A stretch of DNA of 64,000 nucleotides from Rhodocyclus purpureus (GTDB lineage Bacteria > Pseudomonadota > Gammaproteobacteria > Burkholderiales > Rhodocyclaceae): assembly GCF_016653115.1 (NCBI RefSeq), contig NZ_NHRX01000019.1, positions 1 to 64,000 on the forward strand, written 5' to 3'. The notes beneath the pieces are model-generated. The model worked only from the letters and a program-made list of their open reading frames with translations, was not told the DNA's origin and ran no database searches. Positions 16,610 through 26,071 of this stretch are shown piece after piece. Positions within the stretch are counted from its first letter, which is position 1, and each line of letters starts with the position of its first letter. Made by a program: the position numbers and the translations under genes.

Positions 16610-18325
16610 CTAGATCCGGTCGGTGAGGTCGACGACGCGCGCGAGTTCGTCGATCGAGGTCGATCCGTCGAGCACCCGCCGCAGTCCGTCGTCGGCAAGC
16701 GTGCGCCACCCCTGGCGCCCGGCGAGCTGGCGCAATTCGCGCGCGCTCGCCCGGCGGGCGATCAACTCGTCGAAGTCGGCATTGACCCGCAGCAACTCCA
16801 TGACCGCGAGGCGACCGCGATAGCCCTGGAAGTCGCAGCGCTCGCAGCCTTGCGCGCGGTAGAGCAAGGGCTGCGCCGCGGCGCCGGCTTGTCCGAGCAG
16901 TCGGCAGTCGCGCGCTTCCGGCGCGTAGGCGACGCGGCAATGCACGCACAGCCGGCGCAAGAGACGCTGCGCGACGATGCCGATGATGTTGCCGGCGACG
17001 ATGTCGGGCTGGATGCCGATGTCGAGCAGGCGCGGGATGGCGCCGATCGCCGAATTGGTATGCAGCGTCGAATACACCTGGTGCCCGGTCATCGCCGCAC
17101 GGAAGGCCATCGTCGCGGTCGGCGCATCGCGCACTTCACCGACCAGGATCACGTCCGGATCCTGGCGCATCAGCGAGCGGATGCCGCTGGCGAAGTCGAG
17201 CTTGACCGAATCGGCGACCGCGGTCTGCCGCACCAGCGGCATCGGATACTCGACCGGGTCTTCGAGGGTCATGATGTTCACACCCTCGCGGTTGATGTGG
17301 TTCAGGATCGAGTACAGCGTCGTCGTCTTGCCGCTGCCGGTGGGCCCGGTGAACAGGATCATTCCCTCGGGCCGGGCGATCATCAGTTGCAACTGCTCGA
17401 GATGGTCGGCGGCGAGCCCGAGCGCGGCGAGCGGGACGATCCCCTTCTGCCGGTCGAGGATGCGCAGGACGACGTTCTCGCCGTGAATGGTCGGCTGCAC
17501 GGCGACGCGAAAATCGATCTGCCGGCCGCTCATGTTCAGCGAGGCGTGACCGTCCTGCGGGGCGCGCGTCTCGGCGATGTTGAGCGCCGCCAGCACCTTG
17601 ATGCGCACTGCCATCGCCGGCCAGTACGACTTGTGCAGCGCGCGGATCTGCCGGAGCATGCCGTCGATACGGTAGCGGATGCGCAGGAAACCGGCTTCGG
17701 GTTCGAAGTGGATGTCGGAGGCATCGCGCCTGACCGCATCGGCGAGGATCGAATCGATGAGACGGACGACCGGCTGGCTGTACTCGCCTGCGGAGACCTT
17801 GAGGCTGGCGAAGTCGATTTCGCCGGTCTCGATCTCGCGCAGGATGCCGTCGATCGACAACTCGTAGCCGTAATGCTGGTCGATGGCGCGGGCGATCTCG
17901 GACTCGCCGGCGAGGCGTACCTCGATGTCCACGTCGTCGCCCAGCTGCGCGCGCACCTGATCGAGTGCAACGATGTCGTTCACGTCCGCCAGCGCGAGCA
18001 CGAGGCGACGCGCCACTGCGTCCCAGGCGATCGGCAGCAGCCGGTGGCGCATCGCCAGTGTCCGCGGGATCAGCGCCAGCGCGAGCGGATCGACGATCGC
18101 CTTGGCCAGATCGATGCTGCGTTGCCCGAGACTTTCCGAGAGCGCGTCGCGCAGGGTGGCCTCGGAAACGAAGCCGAGCCGGACCAGCTGCGTGCCGATC
18201 GGCAGGTTCGACTTGTGCTGCTCGTGCAGCGCGATGCGTACCTGATCCTCGCTGACGATCCTCCTGGCGATCAGCAGTTCGCCGAGGAGTCGCTCGGGAT
18301 CGTGTTGGCAGTCGGGCGAGCGCAT
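16610..18325 (-). CDS. mshE: Pilus extension ATPase (GspE/PilB family, MshE-like)
   Basis: A 571-residue hexameric secretion ATPase. The N-terminal MshEN-type region has two tandem helical motifs (LLGELLIARRIVSEDQVRIA; PIGTQLVRLGFVSEATLRDA). The catalytic domain contains Walker A GPTGSGKTTTLYS, the Asp box (LEDPVEYPM), Walker B (QDPDVILVGEVRD), the His box TGHQVYSTLHTNSA and the zinc-binding tetracysteine (CVHC...CERC). The first MshEN motif lacks the usual Arg/Gly positions and the second has Pro for the leading Arg, so cyclic-di-GMP control is uncertain. It powers pilin polymerisation at the platform. ATG at 18325, 49 bases after mshN. Confidence 0.93.
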   Translation of the reverse strand: MRSPDCQHDPERLLGELLIARRIVSEDQVRIALHEQHKSNLPIGTQLVRLGFVSEATLRDALSESLGQRSIDLAKAIVDPLALALIPRTLAMRHRLLPIAWDAVARRLVLALADVNDIVALDQVRAQLGDDVDIEVRLAGESEIARAIDQHYGYELSIDGILREIETGEIDFASLKVSAGEYSQPVVRLIDSILADAVRRDASDIHFEPEAGFLRIRYRIDGMLRQIRALHKSYWPAMAVRIKVLAALNIAETRAPQDGHASLNMSGRQIDFRVAVQPTIHGENVVLRILDRQKGIVPLAALGLAADHLEQLQLMIARPEGMILFTGPTGSGKTTTLYSILNHINREGVNIMTLEDPVEYPMPLVRQTAVADSVKLDFASGIRSLMRQDPDVILVGEVRDAPTATMAFRAAMTGHQVYSTLHTNSAIGAIPRLLDIGIQPDIVAGNIIGIVAQRLLRRLCVHCRVAYAPEARDCRLLGQAGAAAQPLLYRAQGCERCDFQGYRGRLAVMELLRVNADFDELIARRASARELRQLAGRQGWRTLADDGLRRVLDGSTSIDELARVVDLTDRI

Positions 18326-18374
18326 CGGGGTCTCCTGAGCGTCGATCGGTGACGGCAGGCACGGCCTGGCGCAG

Positions 18375-19460
18375 TCAGGGCTCCAGCTCGGCGAGCCGGC
18401 GTTCGACCATGGCCGTATCGAAGGAAGCACGGCCGCGCGCGGCGGCAGCGAGCGCCATCCGGTAGTGTTCGATGGCGAGCGGGTACTGGCGCAGGTGGTC
18501 GAGACTGACCGCCAGGTTGTGGAGGAGGTCGCCGTTCCCGGGTACCAGCGTTGCGGCGCGGAAGTAGGCTTCCCGGGCTTCGGCCCAGCGCGTCTGCCGC
18601 GCCAGGAGATTGCCGAGCGCGACGTGCAGCGAGGCCACTTCGGGCTGGCGCGCGAGCAGGTTCTTCAGCCGGCTTTCGGCCTGCAGCGGGTCGCCTTCCC
18701 CGCGCAGGTTGATGAGACCGGCCTGCACCTCGGCATCGGCCGGATTGAGCGCGAAGGCACGCAGGTACAGCGCTTCCGCCTGCGCGCCCTCGCCCCGGGC
18801 GACGGCAAGGGCGGCGAGACCGAGCAGGGCATCGAGGCTGTGCGGGTCGCGCTTGAGGAGTTCCTCGTAGTCGCGACGGGCGTCCTCGTTTCGCCCTTCC
18901 TGCCAGGCGACAAACGCGCGTGCCAGCGCCGGGTCGAGGCGCGCCGCGTGGCTGCCCGGCTTGAGGCGGACTTCGCTGCCGGCCGCGCCGCCGGCGGGAG
19001 CGACTACAGCGGCAGGCTGTGCGGCAGGCTTCGGCGCCGGCGAACGGCCCGCCGATCGGCGCGGCGGCTTTGCGGGCTGTGCCACAAGCTCGGGAGGCAG
19101 CACCGACGCCATCGACTCCGCCGGCGTCCCGTGGCCGCCCGGCGTGAGGCTTGCAAGGTCGGCAGCAGCCTCGGCGGGGAGTTCCGGCGCGGGCAACGGG
19201 TCGCCGGCGGGGGACAGCGTCGCGGCGGCGGCGGAATGGACGAACGGCGCACCGCCATGCGCGGGCGAGAAGCTGGGCAGCGCCTGCCAGGCACCGCCGA
19301 CGCTGATCGCCGCGGCGGTGATGGCGATGAGCAGGGCACGGCGGGTGACGCTCGCCTGGCTCGGCGCGAAATGCCGGCGGATCGCGGCGCGGTCGGGCAA
19401 GGTCGTTGCCGGTAGCGGCTGCGCGTCGGCGCGGGACAGGGCAGCGACGAGCCGGCTCAC
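18375..19460 (-). CDS. mshN: TPR protein of the pilus locus (MshN-like)
   Basis: A 361-residue protein with a short cytoplasmic N-terminus, one membrane helix (RALLIAITAAAISVGGAW, about 41-58), a long Pro/Ala-rich periplasmic linker and four to five tetratricopeptide repeats in the C-terminal half (AFVAWQEGRNEDARRDYEEL; ALLGLAALAVARGEGAQAEA; ALGNLLARQTRWAEAREAYF). TPR pilotins and scaffolds assist secretin assembly in related systems. It overlaps the secretin gene by 4 bases, and the order L-N-E-G follows part of the standard MSHA operon. Function in detail is inferred. Confidence 0.85.
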   Translation of the reverse strand: MSRLVAALSRADAQPLPATTLPDRAAIRRHFAPSQASVTRRALLIAITAAAISVGGAWQALPSFSPAHGGAPFVHSAAAATLSPAGDPLPAPELPAEAAADLASLTPGGHGTPAESMASVLPPELVAQPAKPPRRSAGRSPAPKPAAQPAAVVAPAGGAAGSEVRLKPGSHAARLDPALARAFVAWQEGRNEDARRDYEELLKRDPHSLDALLGLAALAVARGEGAQAEALYLRAFALNPADAEVQAGLINLRGEGDPLQAESRLKNLLARQPEVASLHVALGNLLARQTRWAEAREAYFRAATLVPGNGDLLHNLAVSLDHLRQYPLAIEHYRMALAAAARGRASFDTAMVERRLAELEP

Positions 19461-21280
19461 CGGAATCCTCCGTCGCTGAAAAAGCGGCCAGTCGGCAGCA
19501 GCGGACGCAGACTGGCCATGTCGCCGTCGACACTCGCATCCCTGAGGACGACCGGGCGCAGGAAGATCACCAGTTCGGTCTTGGTCCCCTGGTCGCGACG
19601 CTGCTTGAACAGTTCGCCGATGGCGGGCAGGCGCGAGATGCCGGGAATGGTGTTGTCGATGTAGTCGATCCGCTCCTCGATCAGCCCGCCCATGACCGCG
19701 ATGTTGCCGTTATCGACGCGCAGGACCGATTCCATCTCGCGCGTACGCACCACCGGGATTTCGCTGACGATCGGCTTGATGTCGCATTTCTCGACGTTGA
19801 AGCCGCAGGGGTTGGCCAGCGTCGGGTTCGGATCCTGGACGCTGCCGACGATGCTCGAAATGCTCGGCCGGATGTTGAGCATCACCGAGTCGCCGTCGCC
19901 GATCTGCGGCGTCACGTTCATCACGAAGCCGACCGGGACCGACTGCAGCGTCGTCGTGAAGGTCGTCGTCGAGGTGTTGGCGTTGCTGGTGGTGTCGGCC
20001 TTGAGCGTGAAATAGACCCGGTTATCGACGACCTTGAGCACCGCCGTCTGGTTGTTCATCACCGCCAGCTTCGGGCTCGACAGCACCTTGACCGTCCCGA
20101 AGGCCTCGAGCAGGTTGATCGCCGCGCGGAAGGCACCGACGCGCGAGGCGTCGTTGACGTAGGAGAGCTGCAGCAGGCTCGACGGCGGTGCGCTGATGTT
20201 GCCGACCGCACGCTGCACCACGCTGAAGCCGGCGCGGCCGAGCGGCAGCGCGCTCCAGTCGATCCCCTGCTGATAATCGCTGGCCAGCTGCACCTCGGCG
20301 ATGCTCGCCTCGATCAGCACCTGGCGCTTGACGCTGTTCATCACCCGGTCGAGGAACTCCTGGATCCTCTCGTGCTGGCGCGAGGTGGCACGCACCGTGA
20401 CGACGCCTGCCTCGGGGTTGGCGATCACCGCGGCCGCTTCGCGGAAGGTCGAGCGGCGCACCAGCGTGGTACCACTGCTCTGCATGCTGGCCGGGTTGGG
20501 GCTGGCGACGAGCGAGGGGACGCCCGGTGCCTGCCGGCCGGCCGGGGCGGCGGCGCTGGCGCCGGTACCGGTCGTGCTCTGCGCCTTGGCCTCTTCGACG
20601 ACGGTCTCGCTGGTGCCGTCGGGAAGGATCTTGTCGGTCTCGCGCAGGATGTCCTTGATGTTCTGTTCGAGCTTGTCCCAGAAGTGGTTCTGCGCCTTGT
20701 TCTCGATGCGCGTGATCGAGTTGTTGGCGCTGGCGCTGCCCGCGCCGACTGCCGGCGTCGCGCCGCCCGGGCTCCCGGCGGCCACCTGGGTGGTGACGGC
20801 GACCGTTCCGCTCGTGTCGCGGCTCATGGCAACGTAGTCGACCTTGTAGGTCCTCAGGTAGGGCGTGTCGGGAAGCACCGACAGCTTGCCGCCGTCGAGT
20901 TCGAAGCGCAGGTCCAGCTGCCGCGCGATGCGGCCGAGCAGGGCCGGCAAGGTCTCGTCGATCGCGTTGAGGCTTACCGTGCCGCTGATGCCGGGGTGGA
21001 TGTCGACGTTGAGCTGCGCATCACGGGCCAGCGCGAAGATCAGTTCGTGCACCGGGACCGCATTGACGACGACGCTGTAGGTCTCGCGCTTTGCTGCTGC
21101 GCGCGGCCGCGGCAGCACGATCGCCTGCACGACTTGAGGTGGCCTTGCCCCCGGGCGACTGCCGTCGGCGCCGGGGGGATCGGCACGCAGGTGTGCTGCT
21201 GACGGATCGCGGATCGAAGGTGGCGCACAGGCCGCGAGCAAGACCGCCGAGAGGACGAGGAAAGCTGGGCGCAATGGCAT
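19457..21280 (-). CDS. mshL: Outer-membrane secretin of the MSHA-type pilus
   Basis: A 607-residue secretin lipoprotein. The signal peptide ends in lipobox LLAAC (Cys18). An N-terminal STN domain follows (VPVHELIFALARDAQLNVDI), then the N1-type domain and a long Ser/Thr/Ala linker (EEAKAQSTTGTGASAAAP). The C-terminal secretin domain has VKVLSSPKLAVMNNQTAVLKV and the terminal ERIDYIDNTIPGISRLPAIG, then FKQRRDQGTKTELVIFLRP. It forms the ring through which the pilus leaves. The ATG at 21280 is preferred for a compact signal peptide; a GTG three codons upstream is possible and neither has a strong ribosome site. The pattern matches the MshL subgroup. Confidence 0.92.
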   Translation of the reverse strand: MPLRPAFLVLSAVLLAACAPPSIRDPSAAHLRADPPGADGSRPGARPPQVVQAIVLPRPRAAAKRETYSVVVNAVPVHELIFALARDAQLNVDIHPGISGTVSLNAIDETLPALLGRIARQLDLRFELDGGKLSVLPDTPYLRTYKVDYVAMSRDTSGTVAVTTQVAAGSPGGATPAVGAGSASANNSITRIENKAQNHFWDKLEQNIKDILRETDKILPDGTSETVVEEAKAQSTTGTGASAAAPAGRQAPGVPSLVASPNPASMQSSGTTLVRRSTFREAAAVIANPEAGVVTVRATSRQHERIQEFLDRVMNSVKRQVLIEASIAEVQLASDYQQGIDWSALPLGRAGFSVVQRAVGNISAPPSSLLQLSYVNDASRVGAFRAAINLLEAFGTVKVLSSPKLAVMNNQTAVLKVVDNRVYFTLKADTTSNANTSTTTFTTTLQSVPVGFVMNVTPQIGDGDSVMLNIRPSISSIVGSVQDPNPTLANPCGFNVEKCDIKPIVSEIPVVRTREMESVLRVDNGNIAVMGGLIEERIDYIDNTIPGISRLPAIGELFKQRRDQGTKTELVIFLRPVVLRDASVDGDMASLRPLLPTGRFFSDGGFR

Positions 21281-21384
21281 TCTCGACACACCGAAATGCG
21301 AAGAAAACGGCGCCCATGATATGCCATTTGATTTTTTTTGGCAAGCACCCGGAGGGATCGGAAAGACCCTCTGCCGCGCTCGCT

Positions 21385-22860
21385 TCAGCGCAGCTGGCGC
21401 ACCTCGCGGACGTAGGGACGAATGCCCCAGATGAGTGGCGGCAAGTCGGCCAGCGCCTGCCTGGCCTCGCCGGCCGTCGCATAATCGCCGTAGATGACGC
21501 CGATCCGCTCGCGTCCGCTCAGCGCGGAACGGTAAGCATGCACCTTCGCCGGGTCGAGCTGGCGCAAGGCATCGGCAAACACGGCCTCGGCCGTTGCCCG
21601 GTCACCGGCGCTGGTCCTGACGAGCTGGATGAAGTAGTGCGAATCCGGCAGCTGCCGTATCCATTCCTCGCTCCCGGCAATGCGCTCTTCGAGCGTGACA
21701 CGGGTGGCTGCCGGCTTGGCGACGCTGCCGTCGACCGCCTGGGGCCTGGGGGAAGTAGCGGACGCGGGCCCGTCCGCGGGCGGCGACGAGGGCGATGTGC
21801 TGGCGCTCGCTCCGCGAGCGTCCGCGTTTGCGGACTCGCGCGCGCTGCCGTCGGTATTTTCTGCGCCGGTCGCCGGGCTTGAATCGGCTGCGCTCGCGGC
21901 AGCGCCCGGTGCCGAGGCCAGTGGCTGCGCGTCGGTGCCGCTGCCCGACCAAAGGTGGAAAAGAAGGGCACCGCCGACGAGCAGTGCGAGCAGGCCGATG
22001 CCGACGCGCGTCGCCGGCACGGAACGAGCCGGCGGCAGCACCGCCAGCCCGGACGGCGCGCTGATGCGCCCGCCCGTCACCTGCCTGAGTTCGCGCAGGT
22101 CGACCAGTCGCACGCCGAGGTCGCAGCTTGCCTGCAATGCCCGGTCGGCGAGCACGTGGATTTTCCCGATCGACCCATGCGCGGCGTCGGCGATCGACTG
22201 ACTGGCCGCCGGCGTGAACAGATCCGCGCCGCGGTAGCCGGCGGCGCGCAGGCGGAACATCAGGTAGGCGGCAACATCCTCGCGATCGAGCGCCTGGAGT
22301 TCGAACTTGTGCCGTAGGCTCTCCCGGAGTGCACGCAGCTCGGGCTGTTGGGAACGCTGCCCGAGCGCTGGCGTGGAGAAGAGGACGATCCTGAGGAGCT
22401 TCTGCTGGCCTATTTCGAGATCCGAGAGCTCGCCAATGGCCGCAAGGGTTTCCGCAGAAAGGGCCTGCGCTTCGTCGACCAGCAGCACGGCCTGGCGGCC
22501 GTTCAAGTAAATCTCGACCAGCCGCTTCCTGAGCGCAGGCAGCGGATCGCCGGCAACTGGCGCGGGAACCCTGAATTCCTCGGCGAGGACCGCCTGCAGG
22601 TCCGCAGGCGAAAGCGAATGGCTGGCGATGAACACGCTATCCGCCTGCCCGGCGAGTCGCTCCAGCAGCATGCGGCAGAGCGTGGTCTTGCCGCTGCCCT
22701 CCTCCCCACACACCCAGGCCGGACCGTCCCCATGGGTGATGAGATGAACCAGCGCGTCGAGCATTTCTCCGCGGCGCGCGCCGGTGAAGAAGACGCTGCA
22801 ATCGGGTGTACTCGGGAATGGCTCCTCGCGTAAACCGAAGTGATCAAGGTAGGTGCCCAT
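21385..22860 (-). CDS. mshM: MshM/ExeA-type AAA ATPase with membrane helix and SPOR-like C-terminus
   Basis: A 491-residue protein. The N-terminus YLDHFGLREEPFPSTPD is the ExeA/MshM signature. Walker A is CGEEGSGKTT (51-60) and Walker B LLVDEAQAL (126-134), with the second helical region to about 265. One membrane helix follows (286-304), then a Ser/Ala/Pro-rich periplasmic linker and, from about 400, a SPOR-like fold (DSHYFIQLVRTSAGDRATAE, RIGVIYGDYATAGEARQALA). ExeA proteins insert secretins through peptidoglycan; SPOR domains bind denuded glycan, so the fusion makes mechanistic sense. It heads the minus-strand pilus operon. The ATG at 22860 follows a GGAG-like site; upstream codons are unlikely to be translated. 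Confidence 0.88.
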   Translation of the reverse strand: MGTYLDHFGLREEPFPSTPDCSVFFTGARRGEMLDALVHLITHGDGPAWVCGEEGSGKTTLCRMLLERLAGQADSVFIASHSLSPADLQAVLAEEFRVPAPVAGDPLPALRKRLVEIYLNGRQAVLLVDEAQALSAETLAAIGELSDLEIGQQKLLRIVLFSTPALGQRSQQPELRALRESLRHKFELQALDREDVAAYLMFRLRAAGYRGADLFTPAASQSIADAAHGSIGKIHVLADRALQASCDLGVRLVDLRELRQVTGGRISAPSGLAVLPPARSVPATRVGIGLLALLVGGALLFHLWSGSGTDAQPLASAPGAAASAADSSPATGAENTDGSARESANADARGASASTSPSSPPADGPASATSPRPQAVDGSVAKPAATRVTLEERIAGSEEWIRQLPDSHYFIQLVRTSAGDRATAEAVFADALRQLDPAKVHAYRSALSGRERIGVIYGDYATAGEARQALADLPPLIWGIRPYVREVRQLR

Positions 22861-23256
22861 CTCTCCATCCTCTGTGACTGACTGCGCTCTCGGGGTTTCG
22901 CCCACCGGCGCTCGCGCAGGCTTGCCGCGCTGGCCGGCCGACGCAGGCAGGAGGCGCAGATTCCCGAATCCTGACGCGCCGCCTCCTTCGACCACAGCCG
23001 ATTGTATCCCGCCGGCCGCAGGCGAGCATTCATTCCGGGTATCTCGCCGCACCAGGCCAACTCGCCTGACGGCTACAGCCTCCCCGCCCGCGCAAGCCTC
23101 AAGCGGCGATTTGACAGCGCCAATTTATGCACTAATCATATAATCGGCAGCCCGGGCGCAGCGGCATGCACGCCGTTGCGCCCGGTCCGCTCCAGCCTGT
23201 CCGCTCGTACCGGCGGACAGCTTCATCGCCAATCCTCATCAGTGGGAGAAGAGATC
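22861..23256. promoter_or_regulatory. Divergent promoter region between mshM operon and major pilin
   Basis: No gene is seen in these 396 bases. A TTGACA at 23111-23116 and a TATAAT at 23139-23144 point toward the pilin, but their spacing is 22 bases, too long for an ordinary sigma-70 promoter, so another -35 or an activator may be used. The pilin has GGGAGAAGAGATC just before its ATG, a good ribosome site. The minus-strand promoter for the assembly operon was not located. Confidence 0.45.
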
Positions 23257-23928
23257 ATGTGGAAAAAACAGTCGGGCTTTACCCTGGTCGAGATCGCCAT
23301 CGTGCTGATCATCATCGGACTGCTTCTCGGTGGCGTGCTCAAGGGACAGGAACTGATCGGCAACGCCAAGGTGAAGAACCTTGCCAACGACTTCCGCAGC
23401 ATCCCGGTCAGCATCTATGCCTACCAGGACAAATTCAAGGCCATTCCGGGCGACGACGACCGCGTAAATCAGCACATGCGCAACGCGGAGAGGGCGACGC
23501 CGGCAAGCACGCTCGGCAACGGCATCATCAACGGCAACTGGAATTCGACCACCCGCACCGACGAGTCCTATCTCTTCTGGCAGCACATCCGGCTGGCCGG
23601 CCTCGCTTCGGGAGCCACCGCGACGGGCGATCCCGCCTACCTGCCAACCAACGCCGAAAACGGCAGAATCGGCATCGAGGCCGGGAGCGCAGGACTGATC
23701 GGGGAAAGCGCCAACGGGGTTGCCCCCGCACTGAACGGCGCCTACATCGTCTGCTCGGCCAACATTCCCGGCGAACTCGCCAAGCAGCTCGACCTCACCC
23801 TCGACGACGGCGTCACCAACAGCGGCTCGCTGCGCGTCGTCAACCCGGAGCACGCGCGCGGCCAGGCGGCAGTGGCGACGAACGATGTGATCGACGAGCA
23901 ACCCTACACGGTGTGCATGGCAAGCTGA
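23257..23928 (+). CDS. Major type IVa prepilin (MshA-like)
   Basis: A 223-residue prepilin with leader MWKKQSG cut before FTLVEIAIVLIIIGLLLGGV; Glu5 is present. The rest of the N-terminal helix (KGQELIGNAKVKNLANDFR) and the stretch IYAYQDKFKAIPGDD are typical of a betaproteobacterial pilin subgroup. Two cysteines (YIVCSANIPG and YTVCMAS) bracket a C-terminal D-region disulfide. It is larger than E. coli-type pilins and has Gly/Asn-rich exposed loops. It is transcribed away from the assembly genes, with its own promoter region and a hairpin after the stop. As the only full pilin with strong initiation signals it is the likely fibre subunit. Confidence 0.88.
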   Translation: MWKKQSGFTLVEIAIVLIIIGLLLGGVLKGQELIGNAKVKNLANDFRSIPVSIYAYQDKFKAIPGDDDRVNQHMRNAERATPASTLGNGIINGNWNSTTRTDESYLFWQHIRLAGLASGATATGDPAYLPTNAENGRIGIEAGSAGLIGESANGVAPALNGAYIVCSANIPGELAKQLDLTLDDGVTNSGSLRVVNPEHARGQAAVATNDVIDEQPYTVCMAS

Positions 23929-23942
23929 GCCACGGGTGTGCC

Positions 23943-23977
23943 GGCGCCACGGGAGCCCGCCGGAATGCCGTGGCGCC
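23943..23977. terminator. Hairpin between convergent pilin and antiporter genes
   Basis: A perfect 10-bp inverted repeat (GGCGCCACGG with CCGTGGCGCC, 15-base loop) lies between the two stop codons. No T run is present; it may serve both directions. Confidence 0.55.
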
Positions 23978-23987
23978 GCCTGTGCGC

Positions 23988-25955
23988 TCAGCCCTGGAGC
24001 AGCTTCGCCTCGGCAGCCGCCAGCGCCGCTGGCGGCCCGAGCAGGACGACGACGTCGTCGACCTGCAGGCGGGTCTCTGCGCTCGGTTCGAGCGCGCGGA
24101 TGTTGCGCCGCCGCACCGCGGTGACTTCCACCCCCTGCGCCGTGATCCCCGTATCGGCGAGCGTGCGCCCGATCGCCCAGGCACCAGCGGCGAGGAGCAG
24201 CGAGCGCATGCGCGGCTGCTCGGCTTCCTGAACGTCGTCGGCGCGTTCGCTGCCGCCGGGGAAGAAGCCGCGCAGGCTGCGATAACGTCCGAGGCGGGTG
24301 CGCCGGACCCCCTTCAGGACACGGTTGATCGGCACCCCCGCGTGGATCAGCGCGTGCGAGGCGAGCGTCATGCTCGCTTCCAGCGCCTCGGGAACGACCT
24401 CGGCGGCGCCCGCCGACTGCAGTCGCTCGAAGTCCTTCTCGTCGTAGGTGCGCACGACCACCGGCAGGCCCGGATGCAGTTCCTGCACGTGCGCCAGCAC
24501 CTTCTCGGCGGCATGGGTCTCGGCAAACGAGACAATCATCACGCTGGCGCGCGCCACCCCCGCGGCGACCAGCGTCTCGCGCCGGGTCGAATCGCCGTAG
24601 ACGACGTTCTCGCCGGCAGCAGCAGCCTCGCGCACGCGCTCCGGGTCGAGGTCGAGCGCGACGTAGCTGATCCCCTCCTGCGCGAGGAAGCGCGCGAGGT
24701 ACTGTCCGTTGCGGCCGTAACCGCAGATCACCGCATGCTTCTCGGCGCTCATCGTCTGCGCGGCGATGCTGGTCAGCGCCATCGAGCGCAGCATCCATTC
24801 GCTGGCGGCAAAGCGCATGACCAGGCGATCGCTGTACTGGACGATCAGCGGCGCCAGCAGCATCGACAGCACCAGCGCCGCCAGCACGGCCTGCAGGGCC
24901 AGCGACGGCGCCAGGTGCAGGCTCTTGATGTCGGCCAGGAGGACGAAACCGAATTCGCCGCCGGCGCACAGCCACAGCCCCGAGCGCAGCGCCGTCGCCG
25001 TCGACGCACCGAACAGTCGCGACAGCCCGGCGACCAGCGCGAACTTGAGCAGGAGCAGCGCGCCGAGCACGGCGAGCACCAGCGGCAGGTTGCTGATGAC
25101 CAGCGAGACGTCGAGCAACATGCCGATGGTGACGAAGAAGAGCCCCATCAGCACGTCGCGGAAGGGCTTGATGTCCTCCTCGACGCGGTGGCGGTACTCG
25201 GTTTCCGAGATCAGCATGCCGGCGACGAAGGCACCGAGCGCCATCGACAGTCCGGCCAGTTCGGTCAACTGCGCGAGGCCCAGCGTGATCAGGAGAACGT
25301 TCAGCATGAACAGTTCGGCCGACTTGCCGCGTGCGACGATGAGGAACCAGTCGCGCATCAGGCGCTGGCCGAGGAAAAGCACCACGGTCAGCACGACCAC
25401 CGCCTTGAGCAGTGCGATGCCCACCATCACCGCCATTTCCTCGGGCGGCCGCGAGAACGAAGGGATCAGGATCAGGAGCGGCACCACCGCAATGTCCTGG
25501 AAGAGCAGCACGCCCATCACCTCGCGTCCGTGCGCCGAATCGAGTTCGAGGCGGTCGGTGAGGAGCTTGGTCAGCACCGCGGTCGAACTCATCGCCAGCG
25601 CGCCGCCGAGCGCGACGCCGGCCTGCCAGCCCAGCCCGAAGACCATGACGATGGCACAGGTCAGCGCCACCGTCAGCAGCACCTGCAGCGCCCCGAGCCC
25701 GAACACGATGCGCTTCATCGCGTACAGCTTGGGCAAGGAGAATTCGAGCCCGATCGAGAACATCAGAAAAACGACGCCGAACTCGGCGAGATGCTGTGCT
25801 GCCGATACCTTGTTGATCAGGTTGAACGCGTGCGGACCGATCAGCGCACCGACCAGCAGGTAGCCCAGCACCGGCGGCAGGTTGAGACGGCGAAATATGA
25901 TCACCGCCGCCACCGAGGCGCCGAGGAGCAACAGAACGATTGGCAGGATTTCCAT
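23988..25955 (-). CDS. Kef-type monovalent cation:proton antiporter
   Basis: CPA2-family transporter of 655 residues. About twelve membrane segments form the exchanger domain (ILPIVLLLLGASVAAVIIF; GVVFLMFSIGLEFSLPKL; ALAMSSTAVLTKLL). A TrkA-N/RCK nucleotide-binding domain follows (AVICGYGRNGQYLARFLAQEG, GxGxxG), then a TrkA-C domain to the end. It resembles KefB/KefC and YbaL, which export K+ in exchange for H+ under electrophile or pH stress. No ancillary KefF/KefG gene is adjacent. The ATG at 25955 begins the first membrane helix; upstream extension reads toward the divergent kdsD gene and is rejected. Confidence 0.9.
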   Translation of the reverse strand: MEILPIVLLLLGASVAAVIIFRRLNLPPVLGYLLVGALIGPHAFNLINKVSAAQHLAEFGVVFLMFSIGLEFSLPKLYAMKRIVFGLGALQVLLTVALTCAIVMVFGLGWQAGVALGGALAMSSTAVLTKLLTDRLELDSAHGREVMGVLLFQDIAVVPLLILIPSFSRPPEEMAVMVGIALLKAVVVLTVVLFLGQRLMRDWFLIVARGKSAELFMLNVLLITLGLAQLTELAGLSMALGAFVAGMLISETEYRHRVEEDIKPFRDVLMGLFFVTIGMLLDVSLVISNLPLVLAVLGALLLLKFALVAGLSRLFGASTATALRSGLWLCAGGEFGFVLLADIKSLHLAPSLALQAVLAALVLSMLLAPLIVQYSDRLVMRFAASEWMLRSMALTSIAAQTMSAEKHAVICGYGRNGQYLARFLAQEGISYVALDLDPERVREAAAAGENVVYGDSTRRETLVAAGVARASVMIVSFAETHAAEKVLAHVQELHPGLPVVVRTYDEKDFERLQSAGAAEVVPEALEASMTLASHALIHAGVPINRVLKGVRRTRLGRYRSLRGFFPGGSERADDVQEAEQPRMRSLLLAAGAWAIGRTLADTGITAQGVEVTAVRRRNIRALEPSAETRLQVDDVVVLLGPPAALAAAEAKLLQG

Positions 25956-26071
25956 GGAATCGAGTCGGGGGGCCGGAAGCGGCCGGGTGAAACCGACCCG
26001 TGCGCGGAGGTCGGCGCAGGAGCGGAATTCGCTTCTGCTATACTCGTCGCAATAATAACCGCTCACTCCCG

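Noticed and set aside
14280-16613. 777-codon plus-strand frame opposite the MshI/MshG genes
   Set aside because: Shadow of GC-biased codons; the minus-strand genes form an overlapping operon with clear families.
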